Shown piece by piece: positions 1 through 7,498 of a stretch of DNA of 17,112 nucleotides. The notes below the pieces were generated by a model. The model did no database searches. It was not told the DNA's origin and saw only the letters and a list, made by a program, of their open reading frames with translations. Origin of the DNA: Patescibacteria group bacterium (lineage in GTDB: Bacteria > Patescibacteriota > Patescibacteriia > UBA2591 > PGYQ01); assembly GCA_020061725.1 (NCBI GenBank), contig JAGUXS010000066.1, positions 1 through 17,112 of the forward strand. Reading direction: 5' to 3'. Both the position numbers and the translations under genes were made by a program. Position 1 is the first letter of the stretch, and each line of letters starts with the position of its first letter.

Positions 1-19
1 GGGGGGGGGTTTAGTTTAG

Positions 20-48
20 TTGACTATAAAAGGAAAACATTTTATAAT
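20..48 (+). promoter_or_regulatory. Sigma70-type promoter of the DUF4012 gene
   Basis: TTGACT (20-25) and TATAAT (43-48) are separated by 17 nt, close to the bacterial sigma70 consensus. Transcription would begin near position 55, only about 6 nt before the ATG at 61 but about 49 nt before the ATG at 104. The second ATG has a strong Shine-Dalgarno-like purine run in front of it, so this promoter bears directly on where translation starts. In such AT-rich DNA a TATAAT is common by chance; the correctly spaced TTGACT raises confidence. Confidence 0.6.
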
Positions 49-60
49 TCAACATAATTT

Positions 61-2823
61 ATGAAACTAAAAATTAGAAAAATAAAAGAGGGGGGAGTTT
101 TAAATGAAAAACCAACGCATTTGGTCGATCTTAAAATTTTTAAAAATCAAAAAAAGAATCAATCTGCCAATAAGCAAACAAATCCTATTGGTTGGCAAAA
201 AAAAATTAAAAAGAAAAACACTCCCTCTTCTTTAAAATATCCCATAATTTTACTTCAAAAAATATCAAATGAATTTACTCAATACAAAGAAACGTTATTG
301 TTTTATAACAAAAAATTTTTTATTTGGTTTAAAAAAATTAATTCTAAATTTTATAGAAACGCATTACAATATATCTCTATTTTACATTTGATAAAATTTA
401 TTTTTATTAAAATTAAAAATCAATATCACGTCATTTTTTTTAAACTACACTCGATTATTTCAACGCTAAATAAAACACAAAAACATAAAAACATAAAAAC
501 GCAAAAATATAAGAATACAAAAATACAAGAATATAAAAATACACGTAAATTAACAAATAAATATTTGTCATTTTTTAAAAAAAACTACATTAAACCTTTA
601 CTATCAAAAAAAATTCATTTTATTAAATCCCGCAAAGCAGAAATTCCATTAAAAACGGAATTATTAAACTGGATTCATCATATTAAATCTAACAAGACTA
701 ACACAGGACAATTTAACAAAGTAAAACCTATTTTAATTTTTATATTAATCGCTTTTGTTTTTGTTTTATCGCTCCATGTTTTATTTTTAACGCAAAAAAA
801 TAAAAATACAGAAAGTTTCCCTTTTTCTAAAGAAAAGTTAAATATTTCAAAATATACTCCGTTAAATAATAAATATCTAACAGGGTTAACAAATAATATA
901 AATTTATCTGATTTTATTTCAAATCAATCAAAATTTAATCAAATAATTAACTCATTACCTGCTAATTCAAAAAATCGCGCTTTATTAAAAGCTGAAAAAA
1001 ATTTATCGGAGGCTGAAAAAAATTTAATTGCCATCTTGGATAATAAAGAAACAAAAAAAGAAATTCTTACTGAACAAATAATTAATTTTCAAAACAATCT
1101 ATTAATTGCCTTGCCTAAAATTCAACTGGCCAATTTTTATTTAACTCAAGTTAATCTTAAAACAATGCCAATTGAAAATAAAAACGAATTTAATCAAATA
1201 AAAATTTATTTTTCAAAATTAGACAATAATATTAAAGAACTTTTAGATTATTCAAAAATATTATTGCAAATATTGGGTCATGAAAAAAAACAACGCTATT
1301 TAATAGTTTTTCAAAATGATAATAAAATTAGACCAACCGGCGGGTTCATAGAAAATTTTATTTTAATAGATGTTAATCATGGCGTAATTAAAAAAGTAGA
1401 CCTAGACTCTGTTAGAAATAGCGAATATTTAAACCTTGATCTTTCTGAAAACGAAAAAATTACAAAATTTTTTAATGAAATAAAAACACAAAATTTTACT
1501 CCATTAACTAATGAATTAAAAAATAATTTTAAAAATTTAATTCAACCGCCCTATCCTTTAAATTTAATTAGTCCTGCTTGGCAAAAACAAGATGCTAATT
1601 GGTTTTTTGATTTTCCAACTTCCGCTCAAAAAATTATTTGGTTTTATGAAAAATTTATCCCAAAATTAGCTGACAAAAAAATAAATGGCGTTATAAGTTT
1701 AAACGCGAGTTTAATTCCTGAAATTTTAAAAATTACTAAATCAATTAAAATGCCAGAATATTCTGTCACGGTTAATAGTGAAAATTTTTCAACCATTATG
1801 CTTAGGGAAAAACTTAAAAATATAAAAACAGAAGAAAAAACACAAAATGATCAAAATTCAAATACGGTATTATTTAATGGTCAAGAAAATATAACTTCAA
1901 ATTTTATTGCTGATTTGATTCCTGAATTTTTAAATAAAATTTTATCTCCTCAAAATAATTCGGAACAATCTTTGAAAATTTTGGAAATTTTAAACGAAGC
2001 TCTATTTAAAAAAGATATAATGTTTTATTCTAATAATCCTGATTTACAAAAAGATATTTTAAAAAATAATTGGGCAGGAGAAATAAAATCAACAAATAAT
2101 GGAGATTATTTAGCCGTAATTAATGCTAATATTAATGGAGAATCAGATGAAAACATTAAACAATCGGTTGATTTACAAACGCAAATTTTAGATGATGGAA
2201 CAATTATTAATACCACAAAAATTACTAGGACATTGTTTGAAAATAAATTTACTAATTTAAAAAATCTCAATTATATAAAAATTTACGTTCCAAAAGGAAG
2301 CGTTCTTTTAGATATAAATGGATTTAAAAAAAATCCCTTACCTTTATTTAAAACCTCTTTCGAAGAATATTTAATAGATGAAGATTTATCAAAAATTCAA
2401 AAACAAACATTAATTGATGAAACGACTAATACAAGGATTAGTCAAGAATTTAATAAAACAGTTTTTAGTAATTGGATTGAAGTTGAACCAAAAAAATCTG
2501 CAACAATTACATTTAAATACAAATTGCCTTTTAAATTGGAAGATTTAAAAATTAATCAAGAACCACAAGGATTTTTGCAAAATTTTTATAAAAAAATAGC
2601 AAAGAAATTTAATTTAATTAACGAAACACTGCCCTATCAACTTTTGATTCAAAAACAATCTGGCAAAAAAAATGAGATTTGGAAATATTCTATTAATTTA
2701 CCAGTTGATTGGCAACTTGCTTGGCAAAATTTTCCAATTGATTTTATAGAAAAAAATGGACAAATTGAATTTAATTCAACTCTAAATCAAGATCAACTTT
2801 GGTTAATGCTTTTAAAAAAATAA
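61..2823 (+). CDS. DUF4012 domain-containing single-pass membrane protein
   Basis: The 920-residue product has three parts. Residues 1-220 are very Lys/Asn-rich and probably cytoplasmic. One hydrophobic membrane segment lies at about 221-245 (VKPILIFILIAFVFVLSLHV). A long extracytoplasmic part follows, with the DUF4012 signature around 410-435 (RYLIVFQNDNKIRPTGGFIE). DUF4012 proteins are frequent in Patescibacteria and some Gram-positives and have no established biochemical role; envelope or surface function is an inference. The N-terminal motif THLVDLK (residues 39-45) resembles the region that sits at the very start of relatives. Here it is preceded by 38 residues read through an apparent ribosome-binding site (88-97), so the ATG at 61 is doubtful. 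The ATG at 104 is better placed but in another frame (see findings). The gene stands alone before gatB, with a repeat-filled 99-nt gap. Family call confident, start codon not. Confidence 0.85.
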   Translation: MKLKIRKIKEGGVLNEKPTHLVDLKIFKNQKKNQSANKQTNPIGWQKKIKKKNTPSSLKYPIILLQKISNEFTQYKETLLFYNKKFFIWFKKINSKFYRNALQYISILHLIKFIFIKIKNQYHVIFFKLHSIISTLNKTQKHKNIKTQKYKNTKIQEYKNTRKLTNKYLSFFKKNYIKPLLSKKIHFIKSRKAEIPLKTELLNWIHHIKSNKTNTGQFNKVKPILIFILIAFVFVLSLHVLFLTQKNKNTESFPFSKEKLNISKYTPLNNKYLTGLTNNINLSDFISNQSKFNQIINSLPANSKNRALLKAEKNLSEAEKNLIAILDNKETKKEILTEQIINFQNNLLIALPKIQLANFYLTQVNLKTMPIENKNEFNQIKIYFSKLDNNIKELLDYSKILLQILGHEKKQRYLIVFQNDNKIRPTGGFIENFILIDVNHGVIKKVDLDSVRNSEYLNLDLSENEKITKFFNEIKTQNFTPLTNELKNNFKNLIQPPYPLNLISPAWQKQDANWFFDFPTSAQKIIWFYEKFIPKLADKKINGVISLNASLIPEILKITKSIKMPEYSVTVNSENFSTIMLREKLKNIKTEEKTQNDQNSNTVLFNGQENITSNFIADLIPEFLNKILSPQNNSEQSLKILEILNEALFKKDIMFYSNNPDLQKDILKNNWAGEIKSTNNGDYLAVINANINGESDENIKQSVDLQTQILDDGTIINTTKITRTLFENKFTNLKNLNYIKIYVPKGSVLLDINGFKKNPLPLFKTSFEEYLIDEDLSKIQKQTLIDETTNTRISQEFNKTVFSNWIEVEPKKSATITFKYKLPFKLEDLKINQEPQGFLQNFYKKIAKKFNLINETLPYQLLIQKQSGKKNEIWKYSINLPVDWQLAWQNFPIDFIEKNGQIEFNSTLNQDQLWLMLLKK
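472..548 (+). repeat. A-rich word repeat inside the DUF4012 gene
   Basis: Degenerate units of about 9-11 nt of the type ACATAAAAAC/ATACAAAAAT follow one another here. They encode a run of Lys, Asn, Thr and Gln in the cytoplasmic extension (residues about 138-163). Similar words (AAACATAAAACGC) recur in the lemA-ZIP gap at 7452-7485, so this looks like genome-wide low-complexity word expansion inside a coding region and not a conserved domain. Confidence 0.5.
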
Positions 2824-2834
2824 CCAATTAACAT

Positions 2835-2919
2835 TTAATATTTACATTTAACATTAATTAACTTTGCATTCTGCATTTTACATTTTGCATTCTGCATTCA
2901 TAATTCTTAATTCTGCATT
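2835..2919 (+). repeat. CATTCTGCATT-type degenerate tandem words before gatB
   Basis: The gap before gatB consists almost wholly of variants of ACATTTA and then TTGCATTCTGCATT, repeated through position 2919. The gatB start codon follows directly at 2923. The same words occur in the opposite orientation around the pseudopilin start at 15304. No Shine-Dalgarno sequence or clear promoter is visible in this stretch. Confidence 0.7.
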
Positions 2920-2922
2920 CTT

Positions 2923-4500
2923 ATGTTTCTCCCAATTATTGGTTTAGAAATTCATATACAATTAAAAACAAAATCTAAAATGTTTTGTGGTTGCGATAAT
3001 TCTGGAGAAAATCAACCTCCGAACACAACTGTTTGTCCAGTTTGTATGGGATTTCCGGGGGCTTTACCAGTAATAAACAAACAAGCTGTGGAATGGACAA
3101 TTTTAATGGGTATGGTTTTGAATGGAGAAATTGCTAAATTTTCTAAATTTGATCGCAAAAATTATTTTTATCCAGACTTGCCAAAAGGTTATCAAATTTC
3201 ACAATACGATTTTCCGTTCGTAAAAAATGGATATTTAATTATTTCCGATTCTGATTCTGATAAAAGAATTAGATTAAATCGAATTCATTTAGAAGAAGAC
3301 GCGGCTAAATTATTACATTCTCAAAATAAAAAATATAGCTTAATAGATTTCAATCGATCAGGCACTCCCTTGATGGAAATTGTTACTGAGCCAGATTTTA
3401 GAACTCCACAAGACGCAAAAAATTTTTTACAAGAATTAAGATTAATCGCTCGTTATCAAAACATTTCAGATGCTGATATGGAAAAAGGGCATTTACGATG
3501 CGACGCTAATATTTCATTAATACCCTCTAAAGAATTAAAAAATAATGAAATTGATGCCGCTAAATTTTTAAATAAACTTTATCCTAAAACAGAAATAAAA
3601 AATTTAAATTCTTTTAAGGCTGTTGAGCGAGCCTTAGAATATGAAATTAAAAGACAGACAAAATTATGGAAACAAGGAGAAATATCAAAAGAGCAAACAA
3701 CTCGCGGTTGGGATGAAAATAAAGAAATTACTATTGAACAACGAACAAAAGAAGAAGCGCATGATTATCGTTATTTTCCAGAACCAGATCTTCCTCCTCT
3801 TTATATTGAAGAAAAAACTTTAAAAAAAATTAGACTGCAATTAAGAGAATTGCCGCAACAAAAAAGAATAAGATTTATTAAGGAATATGGATTTACAATT
3901 GATGAAGTAAAAATTTTAACTGAAAATCGCGCTCTATCATATTACACTGAGCAGGTCATTTCTGAATTGAAAGAATGGTTTTTTTCTTTTGATAAAATTA
4001 AAGAAAAGCAAAAAGAGAAAAAATGGCGAGAAAATAGGGAAAAAATGCATAAATTAACGGCAAGTTGGTTAATAAATAAATTGACTAAACATTTATCCGA
4101 AGCAAAAATTAAAATTCCAACATGTCTTTCTGGTATAGATCAAACTTTTTGGAAAGAACAATCGCTTAAAATTTCTCCAGAAAATTTTGCCGAATTTTTA
4201 TGTTTAATTTATAAAAATAAAATAAATCAAACCAATGGACAAAAAGTTTTAGAAGAAATGTTTAGAACGGGTTCTGATCCTTCAGATATTATAAAAGAAC
4301 AAAAATTAGAACAAATGAGTGATGAATCAGAATTGGAAAATTTAGCGAAAAAAATAATTAAAAATAATCCCAAAGTTGTTAATGAATATAAAAATGGAAA
4401 AGAAAACGCAATGCAATTTTTAATCGGACAAATAATGAAAGAATCAAAAGGAAAAGCCAATCCGCAAATTGTGATAGAAATTTTGAAAAAAAAATTATAA
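2923..4500 (+). CDS. gatB: Asp-tRNA(Asn)/Glu-tRNA(Gln) amidotransferase subunit B
   Basis: GatB binds the mischarged Glu-tRNA(Gln) or Asp-tRNA(Asn) and phosphorylates its side chain. Ammonia from GatA then converts it to Gln-tRNA or Asn-tRNA in the cytoplasmic GatCAB complex. The protein begins with the family signature PIIGLEIHIQLKTKSKMFCG and has the zinc-site cysteines C22, C24, C38 and C41. HLEEDAAKLLH, DFNRSGTPLMEIVTEPDF and MEKGHLRCDANIS follow in the catalytic cradle, with TEIKNLNSFKAVERALEYE after them. The C-terminal part, about 380-525, is the helical and YqeY-like tRNA-binding tail. At 525 residues it is somewhat longer than the usual roughly 475-480. The extra length lies partly in a charged helix near 345-370 and partly in a short insert before TEIKNL. 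gatA and gatC are not in the window. The ATG is fixed by the conserved N-terminus, although no ribosome-binding site precedes it. Confidence 0.97.
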   Translation: MFLPIIGLEIHIQLKTKSKMFCGCDNSGENQPPNTTVCPVCMGFPGALPVINKQAVEWTILMGMVLNGEIAKFSKFDRKNYFYPDLPKGYQISQYDFPFVKNGYLIISDSDSDKRIRLNRIHLEEDAAKLLHSQNKKYSLIDFNRSGTPLMEIVTEPDFRTPQDAKNFLQELRLIARYQNISDADMEKGHLRCDANISLIPSKELKNNEIDAAKFLNKLYPKTEIKNLNSFKAVERALEYEIKRQTKLWKQGEISKEQTTRGWDENKEITIEQRTKEEAHDYRYFPEPDLPPLYIEEKTLKKIRLQLRELPQQKRIRFIKEYGFTIDEVKILTENRALSYYTEQVISELKEWFFSFDKIKEKQKEKKWRENREKMHKLTASWLINKLTKHLSEAKIKIPTCLSGIDQTFWKEQSLKISPENFAEFLCLIYKNKINQTNGQKVLEEMFRTGSDPSDIIKEQKLEQMSDESELENLAKKIIKNNPKVVNEYKNGKENAMQFLIGQIMKESKGKANPQIVIEILKKKL

Positions 4501-4688
4501 CAAAAAGACTTTCTATTTTTTTAAACCTAATCCCCCACTGGAAAAATTATACTTTTTTTGACTAAGATTAACACAAAATTATTTTGGAGAGCCGTTTATT
4601 ATAATAAATTTCTTTAGTTAAAATTATTTAATATTTTTTAAATTAACAAGAATCGGAATTAAAAAGATTTTCTCTTTAACATTCATAA
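4501..4688. other. Intergenic stretch after gatB, no feature recognised
   Basis: This is AT-rich sequence between the gatB stop and the thrS promoter. I see no convincing hairpin plus T-run terminator for gatB, no tRNA and no plausible small reading frame. A TATAAT at 4600-4605 lacks a properly placed -35 hexamer. Confidence 0.5.
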
Positions 4689-4717
4689 TTGACAAAAAAT
4701 AGATAAATTATTATAAT
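4689..4717 (+). promoter_or_regulatory. Consensus sigma70 promoter of the thrS T-box leader
   Basis: TTGACA (4689-4694) and TATAAT (4712-4717) are both perfect consensus hexamers with the optimal 17-nt spacer. Transcription should begin near 4724. That places the start only about 6 nt before the first helix of the T-box leader, which limits how large Stem I can be. A strong promoter feeding an attenuator fits control by premature termination. Confidence 0.85.
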
Positions 4718-4723
4718 TAATAA

Positions 4724-4891
4724 TTATTAAACAGCCGCTTTGTTGTGGCCACCAACCACGAAATTTAAAAAAACCGAGCTGTTGTTAAAAGTGTTCCGTA
4801 TTTTAAAATGCGGAGAAGCCGGGTGGAACCGCGAGAAACTCCTCGTCCCAGCATACTAAAATTTTTTAGTATTTTAAGATGAGGATTTTTT
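4724..4891 (+). promoter_or_regulatory. T-box riboswitch (tRNA-Thr sensing leader) of thrS, very short Stem I
   Basis: A T-box leader binds its cognate tRNA. Uncharged tRNA stabilises an antiterminator, so thrS is transcribed when Thr-tRNA is scarce. The diagnostic T-box GGGTGGAACCGCG lies at 4821-4833. The antiterminator folds as 4818-4823 with 4847-4852 (one mismatch), a 7-nt bulge TGGAACC (4824-4830), and helix 4831-4835/4842-4846. Stem III is 4795-4802/4807-4814. Stem I is tiny: AACAGC (4730-4735) with GCTGTT (4778-4783), enclosing GTGG/CCAC (4745-4748/4756-4759). Its 7-nt apical loop CCACCAA contains ACC, a Thr codon (4751-4753), followed by A. No Stem II, AG bulge or GNUG-type distal loop is visible. 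The bulge base A4827 predicts a tRNA-Thr with U at position 73. The T-box call is very safe; the specifier assignment is inferred from the fold and the downstream gene. Confidence 0.9.
4841..4891 (+). terminator. T-box attenuator terminator, exclusive with the antiterminator
   Basis: CCTCGTC (4841-4847) pairs with GATGAGG (4878-4884). Inside it ATACTAAA (4853-4860) pairs with TTTAGTAT (4865-4872), and the hairpin is followed by ATTTTTT (4885-4891). The 5' arm reuses the 3' arms of both antiterminator helices (4842-4849), so the two folds cannot coexist. This is the expected switch for transcriptional attenuation. Confidence 0.88.
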
Positions 4892-4983
4892 AATTTTAAA
4901 TAGGAAACAAAATTTTTTTTCTTACAATTCGACTTTTACTAATTTTAAAAATATTAAATTTTAGTTGGATTACAATTATTTTT

Positions 4984-6711
4984 ATGGAAAAACAATCAAT
5001 TGAAATTATACGCCATTCGTTGGCGCACATAATGGCAACGGCAGTTTTAAAATTATGGCCTAATACTAAATTTGCTATTGGTCCGGCGATTGAAAATGGT
5101 TTTTATTATGATTTTGATTTTGGTAAAATCAAAATTAGCGATAATGATTTGTTGAAAATAGAAAAAGAGATGAAATTTCTAATTAAACAAAATCAAAAAT
5201 TTGAACGCGCGGAAATATCCATTAATGAAGCAAAAAAGTTTTTTACAAATCAACCGTATAAACTTGATTTGATAAATTCAAAACTACAACTTAAATCTCA
5301 AAACCTTTTAATCTATAAAATAGAAAATTTTATAGATTTATGTAAAGGTCCGCATGTTAAATCGACCAAAGAAATAAATCCTGAAACTTTTAAATTAAAT
5401 AAATTAGCTGGCGCTTATTGGCGCGGAGATGAAAAAAATAAAATGTTAACTCGCATTTATGGTTTAGCGTTCGCAACTAAATTAGAATTAGAAAATTATT
5501 TAAAGGCAATAAAAGAAGCGGAAAAACGAGATCATAAAAAAATAGGTAAAGAGTTAGATTTATTTTCTTTTCATTCCGAAGCTCCAGGAGCGTGTTTTTG
5601 GCATCCAAAAGGAATGATTCTTTGGAATGAATTAGAAACGCTTGGAAAAAATTTGCGAAAAAAATATGAATACAAAGAAATTCAAACTCCAATTTTAGCT
5701 AAACAAATTTTTTGGGAAACTTCCGGACATTGGGAACATTATAAGGAAAGCATGTTTCATTTTGAAACAGAAAACGAAAAATACGCGATTAAACCAATGG
5801 ATTGCCCTTTTAATATAAAAATTTATCAAGAAAAACAAAAATCTTATAAAGAATTACCCATTCGATACACGGAAATTGGTCGCGTGATGCGTAATGAAAA
5901 ATCTGGAGAACTTAATGGACTTTTTCGAGCGCGTCATATTACACAAGATGATTCTCATATTTTTCTCGCCGAAAATCAAATAGAAAAAGAAATTATATCA
6001 CTTCTTAAAATGGCTATAGAATATTTTTCTCATTTTAGAATTGAACCAAAATTTTATCTTTCCACTCGTCCTGAAATTTTTATAGGAAAAATTCAAGATT
6101 GGAACAAAGCTGAACAAAATTTAGAAAATGCGTTAAAATATGAAAAAATTAAATATAAAATTAAAGAAAAAGACGGGGCTTTTTATGGTCCAAAAATTGA
6201 CATTGATATCAAAGACGCGCTTGGACGATCTTGGCAATTAGCAACAATTCAGCTTGATTTTCAATTACCGCAAAGATTTAAAATAGAATACATAGATAAA
6301 AATGGAAAAAAAGAAATGCCTGTTATGATTCACGCCGCTATTTTTGGAAGTATTGAAAGATTTACCGGAATTTTAATTGAACATTATGCTGGCGCATTTC
6401 CTGTTTGGCTATCGCCAGTACAGGTTAAAATAATTTCTGTTGGATTAACACACGTTAAATTTTGTCACAAACTCGCAAACGAATTTAAACAAAATAATAT
6501 TAGAGTTGAAATGGACGAATCCGACGAAACAGTTGGCAATAAAATTAGAAAAGCCGTGACTGAAAAAATTCCATATATGCTGGTAATTGGTGATCGAGAA
6601 ATGTCATCTGATAAATTAACAATAAGAGATAGAGGAGAAAAGATAACTAGAGAAATTGAAAAACAGGAATTTATTAAAGAAATTCAAGAAAAAATTAAAA
6701 ATTTAAAATAA
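4984..6711 (+). CDS. thrS: Threonyl-tRNA synthetase lacking the TGS domain
   Basis: The enzyme charges tRNA-Thr with threonine in the cytoplasm and clears mischarged Ser-tRNA-Thr. The protein starts directly in the N2 editing domain, whose residues are present: H11 and H15 in RHSLAH, and C120 and H124 in CKGPH. The class II catalytic core follows, with zinc ligands C274 (KPMDCPF), H325 (QDDSHIF) and H450 (MIHAAIFGS). Motif 2 is RYTEIGRVMRNEKSGELNG and motif 3 is GSIERFTGILIEHYAG. The C-terminal anticodon-binding domain spans about 470-575. At 575 residues it is shorter than the roughly 640 of E. coli because the N-terminal TGS domain is absent. No in-frame remnant of TGS precedes the ATG. There is no clear Shine-Dalgarno sequence, and about 92 nt separate the attenuator T-run from the start. 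Expression is controlled by the T-box leader. Confidence 0.97.
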   Translation: MEKQSIEIIRHSLAHIMATAVLKLWPNTKFAIGPAIENGFYYDFDFGKIKISDNDLLKIEKEMKFLIKQNQKFERAEISINEAKKFFTNQPYKLDLINSKLQLKSQNLLIYKIENFIDLCKGPHVKSTKEINPETFKLNKLAGAYWRGDEKNKMLTRIYGLAFATKLELENYLKAIKEAEKRDHKKIGKELDLFSFHSEAPGACFWHPKGMILWNELETLGKNLRKKYEYKEIQTPILAKQIFWETSGHWEHYKESMFHFETENEKYAIKPMDCPFNIKIYQEKQKSYKELPIRYTEIGRVMRNEKSGELNGLFRARHITQDDSHIFLAENQIEKEIISLLKMAIEYFSHFRIEPKFYLSTRPEIFIGKIQDWNKAEQNLENALKYEKIKYKIKEKDGAFYGPKIDIDIKDALGRSWQLATIQLDFQLPQRFKIEYIDKNGKKEMPVMIHAAIFGSIERFTGILIEHYAGAFPVWLSPVQVKIISVGLTHVKFCHKLANEFKQNNIRVEMDESDETVGNKIRKAVTEKIPYMLVIGDREMSSDKLTIRDRGEKITREIEKQEFIKEIQEKIKNLK

Positions 6712-6733
6712 ATATTTTTAACTAACGCGCCTC

Positions 6734-6762
6734 TTGTGTTTTTTATTAATTTACTCTAAGAT
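6734..6762 (+). promoter_or_regulatory. Weak candidate promoter for lemA-ZIP
   Basis: TTGTGT (6734-6739) and TAAGAT (6757-6762) have a 17-nt spacer. The same spot also offers a weak G-U-rich hairpin (6724-6729 with 6735-6740) followed by TTTT, which might end thrS transcripts. Both readings are marginal. An inverted repeat TCTGAT/ATCAGA (6840-6845/6851-6856) lies further downstream and has no assigned role. Confidence 0.28.
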
Positions 6763-6877
6763 TTTATCTAAATAACACTAAAATAATAAATCAACTACTT
6801 TTAAATTTTAAATTTAATTACAAATAAACTTAAAATTTATCTGATTAAATATCAGACTAAAAACTTTAAATATTTGT

Positions 6878-6885
6878 AAGAGGGG
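6878..6885 (+). promoter_or_regulatory. Ribosome-binding site of lemA
   Basis: AAGAGGGG lies 7 nt before the ATG at 6893. It is one of the few strong Shine-Dalgarno-like sites in the window. Its form helps judge the GAGGGGGGAG at 88-97 in front of the out-of-frame ATG at 104. Confidence 0.75.
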
Positions 6886-6892
6886 AAAAAAT

Positions 6893-7450
6893 ATGGAAAA
6901 TACATTATGGATTATTTTAGGTATTATTGCCATTATTATTATTTGGATAATTTGGGCATATAATTCCTTAATCACTTTTAAAATTAGAGTTAAAGAGGCA
7001 TGGAGCGATATTGATGTTCAATTAAAGCGCCGCTATAATCTCATTCCTAATTTAGTAGAAACAGTAAAAGGTTATGCATCTCACGAAAAAGAGGTTTTTG
7101 AAAAGGTAACTCAAGCTAGAGTTAAAGCTATGGAAACGCAAGGGATAGCTGAAAAAGCCGAAGCTGAAAATATGCTTAGTAATACTTTAAAAAGTTTATT
7201 TGCGGTAGCGGAAAATTACCCAACCCTTCGCGCAAGTGAAAATTTTGCCAAACTTCAAGATGAACTTTCTGATACAGAAAATAAAATTCAAGCCGCTCGT
7301 AGATTTTATAACGGTAATGTCCGAGATTACAACACTAAAATTCAAATTTTCCCAGTTAATATAATTGCTTCTTCTTTTAATTTTAAAATTGAAAACTTCT
7401 TTGAACTTGAAAATGAAAAAGAAAAGGAAAATGTGGAAGTTAAATTTTAA
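6893..7450 (+). CDS. lemA: LemA family membrane protein
   Basis: The 185-residue protein has an N-terminal hydrophobic segment at about 4-24, followed by a short linker and the long helical LemA domain. Typical stretches are VKEAWSDIDVQLKRRYNLIPNL, split here by the positively charged KRR, and then NLVETVKGYASHEKEVFEKV, ENFAKLQDELSDTENKIQAA and RRFYNGNVRDYN. The topology expected for the family is a short outside N-terminus, one membrane helix and a helical-bundle domain. The molecular role of LemA is not settled; links to envelope stress and to TPM/HtpX proteins are known from other bacteria. Here its neighbour, 48 nt downstream, is a ZIP transporter and not htpX or a TPM-domain gene. Length is normal and a good ribosome-binding site fixes the start. 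The acidic tail after residue 170 is variable. Confidence 0.95.
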   Translation: MENTLWIILGIIAIIIIWIIWAYNSLITFKIRVKEAWSDIDVQLKRRYNLIPNLVETVKGYASHEKEVFEKVTQARVKAMETQGIAEKAEAENMLSNTLKSLFAVAENYPTLRASENFAKLQDELSDTENKIQAARRFYNGNVRDYNTKIQIFPVNIIASSFNFKIENFFELENEKEKENVEVKF

Positions 7451-7498
7451 AAAAACATAAAACGCTATAAAGACATAAAGCAAAAACAATAAAATAAT

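Noticed and set aside
104..235. 43-codon frame starting at the well-placed ATG at 104, read as a separate leader peptide gene
   Set aside because: The peptide is an ordinary Lys-rich sequence. The better explanation is that this ATG is the true start of the DUF4012 gene with a one-base slip at 107-111.
2835..2922. Word array before gatB as a CRISPR array
   Set aside because: The units are short, degenerate and have no unique spacers of regular length.
3641..3823. 60-codon plus-strand frame inside gatB
   Set aside because: It lies wholly within the well-conserved gatB sequence in another frame, has no family pattern and is Lys-rich as expected from A-rich codons.
4558..4605. TTGACT and TATAAT upstream of the T-box as an additional thrS promoter
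   Set aside because: The spacing between the two hexamers is far from 17 nt, and the perfect promoter at 4689-4717 explains transcription better.
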